A DNA stretch of 64,000 nucleotides from Sthenelais limicola (lineage: Eukaryota; Annelida; Polychaeta; Phyllodocida; Sigalionidae), in NCBI GenBank assembly GCA_942159475.1, contig OW804094.1, positions 132,666,755 to 132,730,754 of the forward strand, in the 5' to 3' direction. Numbering within the stretch: position 1 is the stretch's first letter; each line of letters opens with the position of its first letter. Positions 23,910-36,400 of the stretch are shown here, one piece after another. The translations under genes and the position numbers were made by a program. The notes under the pieces are model-generated. The model saw only the letters and a list, made by a program, of their open reading frames with translations, was not told the DNA's origin and did not search any database.

Positions 23910-24060
23910 GAGATTGTTGGAGTCATGGTTTGGGCGTTGGATTGTAGACCGTGATTGTAGTCTGGATTCGAATTCCGCGAGCGCCTTGCCACAGCATCAT
24001 TTCACATCCCACATGCACAGCGCACGCCGACTGGGTTACAAAGACCGCCCCTGTGAATAG
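23910..24060 (+). mobile_element. Possible tRNA-derived SINE head
   Basis: A stretch with tRNA-like pol III boxes: TGGTTTGGGCGTTGG (A-box-like, about 23926-23940), an anticodon-arm-like TTGTAGACC, and GGATTCGAATTCC (B-box-like, about 23963-23975) at the expected distance. The 3' limit is unclear. It sits between the tail-to-tail ends of BBIP1 and the transporter. No second copy was found in the window, so the call is tentative. Confidence 0.35.
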
Positions 24061-24490
24061 CTATCTATGGTTATACGTATTTTGTAAAAGTACCATTGCT
24101 GATAATCGGAAGGAGCAGGGTATCTATCGCATCCCGTTAATACACCAAAGATATATAAAAGCATTGTTTTAAATTGGGTGCAAAGCAACCCCACTTCTTA
24201 TCAGATACCATGGCTTAAAAAATGATAAACCTGTGTTATATGATTATACTTTGATATTAAGATTTAGTTGTTTCAGTCATGCAGTAACACCACAAGAATT
24301 CATGTTATGTATTGAATTTCATGTCATATGTATATTGTGTATATTAATATATATGATTGTGAAGTGATTACCGAATCATGAAATCCCAGGATGGCATAAG
24401 TTCATAGACACATTGCACAAATTTCACAGAATAAACCATTGAATCTATATTTTTATTCACAGAGAATATAAAATTGACGGTGTGGATTAT

Positions 24491-27400
24491 TTATTTCTTG
24501 ATTTTATGATGACGCCACAGCACCGATATGGGATGTACAAACGTGGTAATTGCCAAGATGAGAAGTGCAATGTTAGGCTGAAATATCAAGACAAATGTTT
24601 CTGTCAATCGTAAATTTGCTGTCCCTTTAAATGTATGCCAACTATCATACTAGTATCTTGAAACAATCAAGGACGTGGGCTCAGAGTTGCTGCGCACATG
24701 TGGCAGGGCCAGTGTCAAATAATTTAAAAGATATTAAAGCTGCATTATAAACCAGCATTTTGATCTTTTTAAAGAAAAAAACAACTTTGGGGCCTGTCCT
24801 TTCCCAACCCATATGCAATTTAAGTCTCACATCTGGCCAGAATATTTGAAGAGCTTGAGCTTGTCCGAATCATTTCTAATACGCAGAAACTCATGGTTAC
24901 TTTTACTTGACTGTTTACATTTTTTAAACTTCTGTTTAAGATTACTGTATACATCAAATTCTAAGGATTATTTATATGTATATATATAAATTCATATATT
25001 TATTACCTATATGGAAAAATAGAGATAGAGATGCCCACCGGCTGCAATTTTCATTTGCAGCCTGCCCATAAGAATAGGCAGAGGATGGTGTTCCTGGGTC
25101 CATTTCTAATTAATTAATATTCAAGAAAGGACAACTTTTTCGAATGAGACTTTGCGAATAAAAACTTGCCAGGCTGATTCGACACTGATTAGACTTTGGG
25201 GCAATCTGATCACGATGCAAAAGATGTGGCGAAAGGCTGCATCCTGACAATTGTGTACGTCTTAGAGATTTGAATTGAAATTTGACGAGTGTAAAATTTA
25301 ATGTAAATGTGATAAAAAGAGGGAATTATACGAGACGCCTGTAATCGGAAATTTATGGAACGAGAGAATGAATGAAACCAATCAAAAACAGACGAAAGTT
25401 TATTTATTGAACTTGAAGCACTATATATGGGCAACACGGTGGGATTCCGTAGTGAGAGTAACTCGAATTATTATGGTACGTGTGCCATACGGGCACATAC
25501 TAGATACACTGTGCCGGTTTACTGATTTCTTAAGACTTATGTAATAAGTGAAATTCAATATATATATTTAGTTGTAATATGTAATGTGATTTCCACAATA
25601 ACTCTTTGTGGAAATGTTTTCATCAGGGATGTTCAGCGCTCTTAGTCGTATGAATACATTACTAAATGTCATGCCTGTGTATTGAATGTATCTATATATA
25701 TGTATATATCTATTTCTTCGGTCATCCTTAGGTATATAATTATATTTAAAGTACTTTACTAGCGATTTTCCATCCAGAAATATCCATAATATAAAATATA
25801 GATATACTCAGAAAATTACCTAGTGTGGAGAATCGTTGGAATCTATTGATTTCATTTTTTCTTAACATTTTTTTAGAACCTGTGACTTACCTGGATTTGA
25901 GAACGAGTTGCGTTTGCCCAAGAGAGCAGAGCGTATTGCAGGAAGTTGGCTAGGCCCCCGGTCATATACGTCATTCCGAGAAGCTTACCAAAATGTGCCT
26001 GAGGGAAACTGAAAAAAGGAATTCGTGAAAAATACAAATAAATATATCGATTCCGTATACGTTCATGTTTCATTTGCCTTTCCCCAGTATTTTCACAACG
26101 AGAAAATGCTTACTTACTTATAGGCCTTTGATGTTACATGACAGCAACTCTATATGGATGGGTGGTTTTGAACTCTTCATTAAATGCTTTTTGATAGTTT
26201 AACACGTAGATGCATTATATTGTTATTGTACACGTGCAATAAAAATCGTATTTTAATATTTTTCTCCGCTAATATAAGGGCATACAATTGAATACATATT
26301 GGGTGACATTCCGGAGCTGTCGCACCATTGTCGCACCATTGTCGCACCATTCTCACACCATTGTCTCACCAGTGGCCACCTTATTAAGAATGATCAATTA
26401 GTCACCTACACCAGACCAATGAAGGTGAATGCCGATGCATAGAAGAAACCTCTGGTAATGTGTATTACCACGGTGGAGATGTATGCCATGGGTAGCCAGA
26501 CCTCAGCCAGTAATACACAGATGGATAACACCAATTGCGATATGCATGTGATAATAAGAGGGATGATATCTGCGATGCCTCGATATATTCCATGAATCCC
26601 AGAATCTGTAAAAAAAAAAAAAAAAAAAAAACTCAATTCAAAATTGGGATAGGGTCTTAAACCCCGCGTCGACTGATCAGATTTACTCATATGGGACAGT
26701 CGGGTGACGGATGAAAAAAGCGACCTGGCGATTGGATGAATCCAATCTTGATGCGAGGCACTTGGCTGACAGCCGCCAGTCAGCTACCTTCATCTCCACT
26801 GACCGGACTGCCCTCCGTTTCTCCCCCGACTCTCCCCGTTGAGATATAATCCGCTCAGTGGCTACGGGGCCTTATGAATTCCAACCCAAAACGTCACAAA
26901 GTGCCAATAAAAACATATTTTTAACACATAGTTTAATATTAAAATCTATATAAAATCTACAAAAGTATTTTTATGGCATCACGAAATATCGGTGGGATTT
27001 TCTTATGTAGTGACCACAACTACATGTAAATATTTGCAAATGATGCTGAGAAACAACAAACAAGTGCTGCTGAACAAGTGTTAAGTACTATGTCCAATAC
27101 TAACTACAACATGATTTCAGACGACGGAGAAGAAATATATTTCTAGATTAATTGAGATTCTCACCGTCCATGGACTTCTTTTTTCTGTCAATAAGCATAC
27201 CAACAAGTGGTGCCATTACGAAGGTGGCCGCATTGGCAAAACCAAATAGGTCGGTTAAAAGACTAACTGAAATAAATATGTCATAAAAGCCTAATTAATA
27301 ATTATGATATACATATAATATTAACCAATATTAATCCAGGAATCGAACCAATTCATTGACTTTATCCATTGACATATTATGACTTCTATCAGTACAGTAC

Positions 27401-30400
27401 TTCCACAGTATCTCTTCCAACATTCTCATCCATAACGACAATACGGATTTATCCATTATTTAAAGGCCATTGTCCACTAAGCCGATTCTCATGCGATTCT
27501 CGTACGATTTAGTGGACAAGGGCCTTCTACGGTGCAAAATCGCATATATAAAATGAGAATCGACCTAGTGGACAAGGGCGAAAAGGCAACACACGGAGAG
27601 AAGAGGGAAGGACAACTTTAGTCCATAAAATTGTATTTATAAAATTTATATTTCATTTTAAAAAAATGTTTAAATACTTTTGTTACATTAAAATTATGAG
27701 GAGAAGATTCGAGTGAGACATACGTGATTTGATAAGAATGGGTAAAAAGAATATATATTTTATAAGGTAGACGTGGCAACAGACACCCAACCTGTACAAT
27801 GTTGTAGGAGGTGTTTACTGAAAAGTTTGCATATATAATTATAAAGTTTGTGAAATTATGAACAGTTGAGAGGTAAAATAAGACGTTGAGTAATGGGATA
27901 CGTGTTGGGTGGGAATGGCGGTGAGGCGAGAGGAGAGGAAGAGGAACAATGGCAGATAGGTGGTGTGTACCAGATCACTAACTCCCTCTGGTGTCAAAAT
28001 GACTCAATGGGAGAACCATTTGCCCTAACATTATGCTTATATCGCTGTCTAAGTTGAAGATCTAATTGATTTTACCACTAAAGCGAATAACTATGTTCAG
28101 CTATGGCTAAATCACTGCAGTAGCTAGAGTTTGGGTGGACGCGATGTAAGTAAAAGACTCGTCTTACCTTGACTCTTGTTATTATTAAATACTTGATTAG
28201 CCCATTGATTGAACGTGGCGATGAAATATAAAACTTTAAGGTGATTTACTGAGAAATAATACAAATGCATTATGAATGTCAGGGACAGTGCAGAGTCCAT
28301 GAAAGTGTTCTTTTCAGCGTATGTCACGGATGGTGGAAGGGGGATTGCCCCTGTGGCTACATCTGCAGAAATAGTTCTAATCTGTATGACATTGCCAACT
28401 TTATTTTCGTTATAGTCAGGGTGAAAATATGGTTCAGATATATTGCCACCACTGATGCCACCCTGATGTAATTCCAAAGGTACAATTGCTGCTTGGCTAT
28501 GTGGTCCTACTTTGTATCTCGGGAGAAGTATAGTTGTGAGGAAGACTAATACCCACAAGAAAGTGAGAAATAGGAGACATGCTTTCCTATCAATTCCGCC
28601 GTCATGTGCCAACTGTTTGTAAATAAAATACAATAAAAAAATTAAATCAAAATTATATGACGCTAACGATGAATTGTGAGTAGGACTGTTATATCAAGTT
28701 TCAATAACTTATGTTTGAACTGCTCTGCTCCAAACAACGAATACTATTTTATTATCAGCTTCTAGCTTGGTCTCCTTGTACTCGGTTAGGGTAATTCACT
28801 AAACACTTCTGTTTGTAAAAATAGTAAGTAGCCCATAACCGAATACCAGAAGAAGGGGTCTCATATGGTAAAAATAGGTTTATACCTAAAGGTATTTGAA
28901 TGTCTCTTCAAGGGGTGTTGTCATTTATCAAAATTTTAAAAATGATTACATGATATTTTAGATTTTACTTTAAGATAGAAACTGATGTTTTCCCTTAGTT
29001 GGCGTTCCCTTTTTATGATAAGGTCTATTTATTTTTGTCTACAATCTAAGACAGGTGTAATAAAACAACAATAGAATGATAACATATAGAAGTATAATTA
29101 GTATATACTTATGGCAACATACTTATATTGACAATATGAATACTGGTAGGCCTATTTATTTATTATATTGTATACACATTTGAGAGACGAATGTACGTAT
29201 ACCACTAAGTGATATACGCAACCTGCCACCTGAACCACTTTTGGTAAAAGTTGCTTTAAAATGGTCCCTTTTATATCATCAAAGACTTTTATAAACTATA
29301 TAATTATATATGTCTCTTTCAATATCATCGATGTACAGAGGGAATTATATTAAATACCTTGACAAAAAGAAACACCATTCCTGAGGAAGACACCCCACCG
29401 CTGTAGAGTGCAAGGATAGTGGCTGTTTTAGCACCAGCCAGATTAGCCACCTGTAGAGAAAAACAATATGTACATGTACTGTTTAATTAATATCTATCGA
29501 TATCTAAGAGTTTTATCTAGAAAGGGTGCAGAATTACGTCCTGCATGTTAGCATATTATTATATATGCACAATCCATTTGAGAGGTGCGATAAATGGGGT
29601 GCAATAAAAATATTTTTATCATTATGTGTACGATAAAAATTCGAATTGGGTTATCTTTTAACTTTTAGATAATTTATGACGATTATATAGAAACCAAAAG
29701 CAAAGGTTTATATATCAATATTTGTCTATGCTAGGGGCTTATAATAATAAATAGTGAATAGAACTCGGTACTAGTAATTGAATATTTATTGGAATAACAA
29801 TTACTAGCACCTCGTTCCATTCTCTCTATTTTAATAGAAAAAGATTGCAGACGCAAGATATACTATTTGATTGATTTGAATCATTAAATCGCCTGTGGCT
29901 AACACAGGGGGGGGTTTCATGGATAATTTATTTCCCCATTCCCCTCAATTACCATGAGGAGAATGGGGGATTAAAGTAAATCTGAAATGTGATGAATCAA
30001 TATGTAGTGTTTAAATATATGCATGTCCCATATGTGTTCTATATGGATACATATATATATATATGGACTGACGCTAGATGTCGCCACCTCCCGGCCATGT
30101 ACCAGTGACTCTGCCTGCAGATCGCCAGTATCGTTCGAGCCGTCAGACCATACACATCTCCAGTTGTTTTTTGGGTTGTGATTTTGGTAAAATTTGGCAA
30201 AATGCCTGAGTGTGCTGGTTGCCAACGTACTCACAAAAGGCCTTGTGGAAAATCTGTCTGTTATTATGTACAAACAGCAGTCAAATATTGCAAGGATAAT
30301 GGCTTGGACGCTGCTGATTATCTTGACCATTTGGAGGACATAGCTGATCATGATGTCGAGAAGGCAGATGCCGGTGCTGAGTTGTCTATGAAAGACTTTA

Positions 30401-33400
30401 TGAAGGCTCAGGAGCAACAATTTTTGATGCAACAGGCTACGATGGATAAAATGGTCAAATCCCTGGGTGCTATAGCCATTACTGTGTCTGGAAAATCGCC
30501 GGGTGGTCCTAACACTCAATCTGGTTTTGGCGGGAAGCTGCCATTGTTTGGTGGTGGCCCCAACCCCTATTCACAATCACGGGTCGCCGCCTCTGATCTC
30601 CTAACTGCGGAGTACACTGACGCCCTCAGCCTTCTCTCCACGGCTCTTGATCCCGCGCAGAAGGCCCGTCAGTTAGGTAATTATCTAAGGCCCGAGTTTT
30701 ATGTACAAAATATCGATAAAGGGACTAATGTTAAACAGATGGACTATACGAAATTGGACAAATCAGACCTATGGTACGGCCAAACTAGGGTCTTGAAGGA
30801 AATGATCAAGCGCGGGGAGGACATTATTGGATATGTAAATCACATGGTATATGTTGCTAAGCATGCCCATCTCAAAACATATAAAGATTCGGCCCTCGTG
30901 AAATATGATCGTGAAGTTGTTAATAGAATTCTTGACGGTGAACTAGAGGCTTTCGTTGCGGCTGACCACGAGTCTCAGAGTGTGGCTTTACATCCCGGCG
31001 CTATGGCCACGCCCCCTTCTCCGTCTGCTACGGACGAGGAGAAGAAGAAAGGCAAGAAGGCGGCGAAGACAGCTAAGAAATCTGCTTCTGTTGTTCCCTC
31101 GGATTTTCCCGAGGACATATGCTACTACTACAATTTCAAAGATTGCAATGGCAAATGCTCCAGATCCCATATCTGTCGTTTTTGCAAGGGCCAGCACAAA
31201 GCGCCAACTTGTTCTTCTCGTCCCAAGACTGACTGACTACGCTTGTGCCATAGTGACCCGGATGTGACCTCTCACCGGAAGTCTGGGTTCCAAAATGGCG
31301 GCTTGGTCTCTTGTTTACCGGAGCTTGGGCTTGGCTGCATTACGAAATTTGCTCCTATGGTTTGGAACGACCTTTCTCCTTCATCTAGTTTGATACAAAG
31401 AGTTCATAACAACGATACTGACCTTCTTCATAAGTTTGATGGTTGTGCATTTGGGGATAAACGTGTGATTGACGTTAGTTGCTTGCGGCACAAAGAGTCC
31501 GCCAGTTCACCTTGTCACTCGCCCTCACCCGATGTTGTTGTTGATATCGTTGATGATGGATGTGTCAGTGTCGACCCTTTCTCGCCTGAAACTAGTCCGG
31601 ACTCTACAGTACCTTCGCCTCTCTTTGCTACCTTGGGATGTGATATGGATTCTCCTAATAGTCGCATCCAGGACTTTCACTATGTTAATGGGTGTCGATC
31701 TCAGATGAAGTGGGGTAAATGGGTCACCGAGCTCTCATATGAATCTGATACTAAATTGAAACAGTTCCTTCTTGACGGGATCAAGAATGGTTTTATGGTG
31801 GTTGATGACGTGGACAAGGTGCCTCCATACAAATGTTCGAACTATTGTACCGCTCTTCAACCGGATGCTTATAAATTTATTTGTGAACTACTCACTCAGG
31901 AAATTTGTGAGGGAAAATACATCAAGGCTCCTTACAGCTCTCAGTGCACTCATGCCATCGGTGCAGTCCCTAAGGGAGATAATGCTTATCGTCCTATTAC
32001 TGACTGTCGGAGGCCCCTGGGCTATTCAGTCAATAACTTCCAGGATGAGACATGTGAGAAGTTCTCGTTTACTGGTATGGACACGGTGACTGAAATGCTT
32101 CGTCGTGGTGATTTTCTAGCAACGATTGATATAACTGCGGCTTATAGATCCATTACTGTGCATCCGTCTTGTTGGCCCTTGATGGGTATTCAGTGGAAGT
32201 TCCCTGATGACTCTTCTGAGCTTCCCTACTGGGATACGAGGCTTTGTTTCGGGGTAAAATGCGCCCCTTACATTTTTACCGAGATAAGTCGCTTTGTTGT
32301 CAGATGTATGAATAGGAGGGGATTTCATCGCGTTAACGCCTATCTCGATGATTATCTGGTGGTCGGTGATACCTTTGAGTCCTGCCAGCATGCTCAGGCG
32401 GTTTTGGTAGATCTTCTCGGCTCTTTAGGCTTCTATGTGTTGTGGAAGAAGTGCCAATCCCCTGCGACCCGTCTTCAATATTTGGGCATTATCATTGACA
32501 CTGAGATGATGGTATTGTCCTTGCCTCATGGTAAATTGGAGAAACTGCATTACAACATCGCCTTCTTCGATGGGAAGAATTCTGCCACTCTACACCAAAT
32601 TCAGAGGTTGTGTGGTTTATTATGCCATTGTGCCTTAATTGTCAGAGGTGGGAGAACATTCTCGCAAAGAGTCATTGCATTGTTGAAAGGCCAAAAAGGC
32701 AATAATGCTCGAATTGTGTTGTCTGATGAATTCAAAGAGGATCTCTTATGGTGGCAACGCTTCTCAAAATTCTTCAATGGCTCTGCAGTGATAGTCAGAT
32801 ATGACCCTTCATCGGCTGTGTGCATTTACTCTGACGCTTGTGCTAATGGGTATGGGGCAGTGTGTAATGGTGACTGGTGCGCTGGTTACTTTAATTCAGC
32901 CCTCCTTCCCAATGGAGCTCACAAAATCTACCCCTCGCATATGCATTGGTGTAATGTGGATATCCCCCTCTTGCTTGACCGTGATGATAATGTGAACCTA
33001 TGGGAGCTAGTTGCTTTGTGGCAGGCTCTCATGCGGTTTTTGCCTTCACATGAGAACTCGCAGGTTATTTGCTACACAGACAATAGTCAAGTGGTCTTCA
33101 TGGTCAACAAAGGGAAGAGTTCAAACTCGTCTTGTATGTCGATACTGCGAGATATTTTCTGGGAGTGTGTTTGTTATAACGTGTATATATCTGCAAGACA
33201 CATCCCTGGCTGCTATAATATAGTTCCTGACATGTTATCGCGTGTTGGTGCTTCTAACTCACTGGATATGATTTCTGATTATGATTGTCTATGTTGCAGT
33301 GAACGTCTCTGCCCTTGATGATGAAGTTGCCTCAACTTTGGGTCATGCTTGGGCTACTAACACCTTGAAGACTCGCAACGTCCAGTGGAGGAAGTTTATC

Positions 33401-36400
33401 CAATTTTGTGACACTATTGGTGCGGTCCCTATTCCAGCTGACCCGCGTACGGTTATTAGATTCCTGGTTTGGCTAGCCAGGCATATGAAGTTCTCGTCGA
33501 TCAATAATTACCTCTCAGCTGTCTCCAACTTGCAGCGCTTCTACGGGTATGAGCCCAATTATCGGGAGATTTTTGTCGTGAAAATGATTTTGTCAGGACT
33601 GCAACATCAGTTAGGTTCTCCACAACCTGTAAAAATGATAGTTACTCCAGCTGATCTTCGCTTGATGTTTAAGAGGATGGTCAAGTCAGATTACAATGCT
33701 GCATGCTGGGCTGCTATCATCCTAAGTTTCAGATCATTACTTAGGAAGTCAAATTTGGTGCCTGATGTTAATTCGACCCACACTATTCGTCGTTCTGATG
33801 TTACTTGGTCTGACTCGGGCCTTGTTCTTCACATTTCTTCAACGAAGACTATTCAATCAATGGAAAGATCTCTTCAGATCCCCATTTCAGAGGTGTCGGA
33901 TCCGTGCATGTGCGTAGTGTCAATGCTACGTTTACATTTTCTGCAATACCCTGCTGCTGCATCGGAGCCATTGTTCATGAATCCTGATGATCCTTCTACC
34001 GCTTTGTCTTATCGTCAAATATTGAAGTTCTTCAAGTCATGTGTCGAATCTATTGGGTTGGATCCCAACCTGGCTGGCATACATTCGCTTAGACGTAGCG
34101 GAGCATCGTATCTTCATTCTCTGGGTATCCCTCTAGAGGATATACGATTGATGGGAGACTGGCAGAGCCTGTCGGTGTTGACTTACCTTGTCTCGACCTT
34201 CGACAGGAAATGTGCGGTTGAAGCTAAAGTAGTGTGTGACCTCCAGAATTATGCTTAGTTTGCTTTCCTCTCCTGTGTCAAGTGTTTTCCCTCCTGGGAT
34301 GGAGTTGTGACCAGGGCCTGTTCTGGCGTGAGGTTAAGTTCTAGTTAATATAAAAAGTATAGTTCATTGGAGTTTTTGGGCGTCTACAAGGTCGCCGGCT
34401 ACTTGCCGCAACAACAAACACTCGTTCAATTATGTGTTGGGGAATATGTGTTCTATATGGATACATATATATATATATGGACTGACGCTAGATGTCGCCA
34501 CCTCCCGGCCATGTACCAGTGACTCTGCCTGCAGATCGCCAGTATCGTTCGAGCCGTCAGACCATACACATCTCCAGTTGTTTTTTGTTTTTTTGTTTTT
34601 TTTTATTTTTTTATTTTTTATGTTTTTTTTTTTTAAATAAAGGCGTCTACAAGGTCGCCGGCTACTTGCCGCAACAACAAACACTCGTTCAATTATGTGT
34701 TGGGGAATATATAGTCCCCTATAGACAAGTGGTTACAGTGTTAGACTTCCAAACTTTACATTGTGGAGCCGAGTCTCAGAGCAGACAGCCTTTTTACTTT
34801 TGTCTCATTTTTGAGTCATTTTATTTTTTAATTTCAGTAATATCTTCACATCTGGGGCTTGGTTTTCTTTTAAACTCACTCATTTAGTTATTGATGTTAT
34901 TCTCTTCGATTGGTGAAAGAATTAGAGAGGCTAAGATCGAATTAAGCGAGAAAAGTAAGTGAAACGGGTTCGGGGTACTATGGTTCTCCGGATCAGAGGC
35001 ATGGGCGGCAGTACCAAGCCTGTTTATTTTCGTCAAAAATGCTTTTCACACGGGGTCACGACTCGTCTAGAGTAGTAGACTGAGACACATTAGGCAACTA
35101 AATGGCTCTGTAGGCCTATGATTGGTAAATCGTTGACAAGGCACTTTGAAACACGGTTCTGTTATATTGGCAGCAACAATAAAACATATTATTACAAAAT
35201 ATACTTGTCAGTTCTGTATACTACTATTATTATACCGTACTCGTTGTTGTTTTTGACAATAATAAAAATCAGCTTCACTATACCTACTTTTCAGTCGGTT
35301 TAAACAGGGAACACAGCTATTTGTTTTGCCTAATTTTAAATAATGACAAAATAATGAATGTTTATCATTTCGTAATGTAACCCTTAATATGATAAATAAA
35401 CTAAATAATACATTGATTATATAACACTTTAATGCAGAAGTGATTAAATTTCTTTTTTGGACGAAAGATCATTGTGTGAGTATCATTTTTATGATGATGT
35501 GGTGTCATTCTGCAGTGATCAGATGCGAATGAAGGCTATTGACCGGATACATGCTGGAAGATCTGATTCCCCATATGTCAGATATATGTTACCTGTTTTT
35601 TCGTTGCTTGAAGCTTGATAAATAAAAATTAGCGTTATCATTGTTGCACGGATGATCTAACTGGTAAACTGGTAAACGGGCGGTGATGGGCATTAAAGTT
35701 ATTATTTCCTGATGAGGGAGAAATCCAATTTAATGATGTTTCAAGATTGAGTCTTTTGCAAATGGTCTGCCCTTCAAGTTACAGAATATAATAGTGAAGT
35801 AGTATCAGTAACCTCTCCTCCCCCACCATCCCGGCCACCATCTCATGTAGTATCAGTAACCTCTTTTCCCCCACCACCCCTGCCACCATCTCATGTAGTA
35901 TCAGTAATAAACTTCTCCTCCCCCACCATCCCGGCCACCATCTCATGTAGTATCAGTAACCTCTTTTCCCCCACCACCCCTGCCACCATCTCATGTAGTA
36001 TCAGTAATTAACTTCTCCCCCACCATCCCTGCCACCATCTCATGTAGTGTCAGTAACCTCTCCTCCCCCACCATCCCTGCCACCATCTCATGTAGTATCA
36101 GTAATTAACCTCTCCTCCCCCACCATCCCTGCCACCATCTCATGTAGTATCAGTAATTAACCTCTCCTCCCCCACCATCCCTGCCACCATCTCATGTAGT
36201 ATCATTAACCTCTTTTCCCCCACCACCCCTGCCACCATCTCATGTAGTATCAGTAATAAACTTCTCCTCCCCCACTATCCCTGCCACCATCTCATGCAGT
36301 ATCAGTAATCTCTCCTCCCCCACTACCCCTGCCACCATCTCATGTAGTATCAGTAATTAACCTCTCCTCCCCCACCATCCCTGCCACCATCTCATGTAGT

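Larger units (their letters stand above)
30031..34710 (+). mobile_element. Complete Ngaro-type (DIRS-like) tyrosine-recombinase retrotransposon
   Basis: Split direct repeats in the order A1 - ORFs - B1 - A2 - B2, diagnostic of Ngaro-type elements. A1 30031-30173 and A2 34445-34587 are 143-bp matching copies. B1 34379-34447 and B2 34642-34710 are 69-bp matching copies. B1 and A2 share three bases (TAT). Three intact frames lie inside: gag, RT-RNase H and tyrosine recombinase. No flanking target duplication, as expected for recombinase-mediated insertion of a circular intermediate. It lies in the intron between SLC43 exons 4 and 3, antisense to that gene. Open frames and near-identical repeats indicate a young, possibly active copy. 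Confidence 0.93.

Noticed and set aside
29971..30519. 182-codon minus-strand frame
   Set aside because: Overlaps the Ngaro A1 repeat and gag on the opposite strand. No domain, and part of it recurs at 34430-34684 only because the repeat does.
34711..34800. tRNA-like stretch (AGTGGTTACAGTGTTAGACT) just right of the Ngaro element
   Set aside because: It resembles a pol III A box but lacks a matching B box at the right distance.
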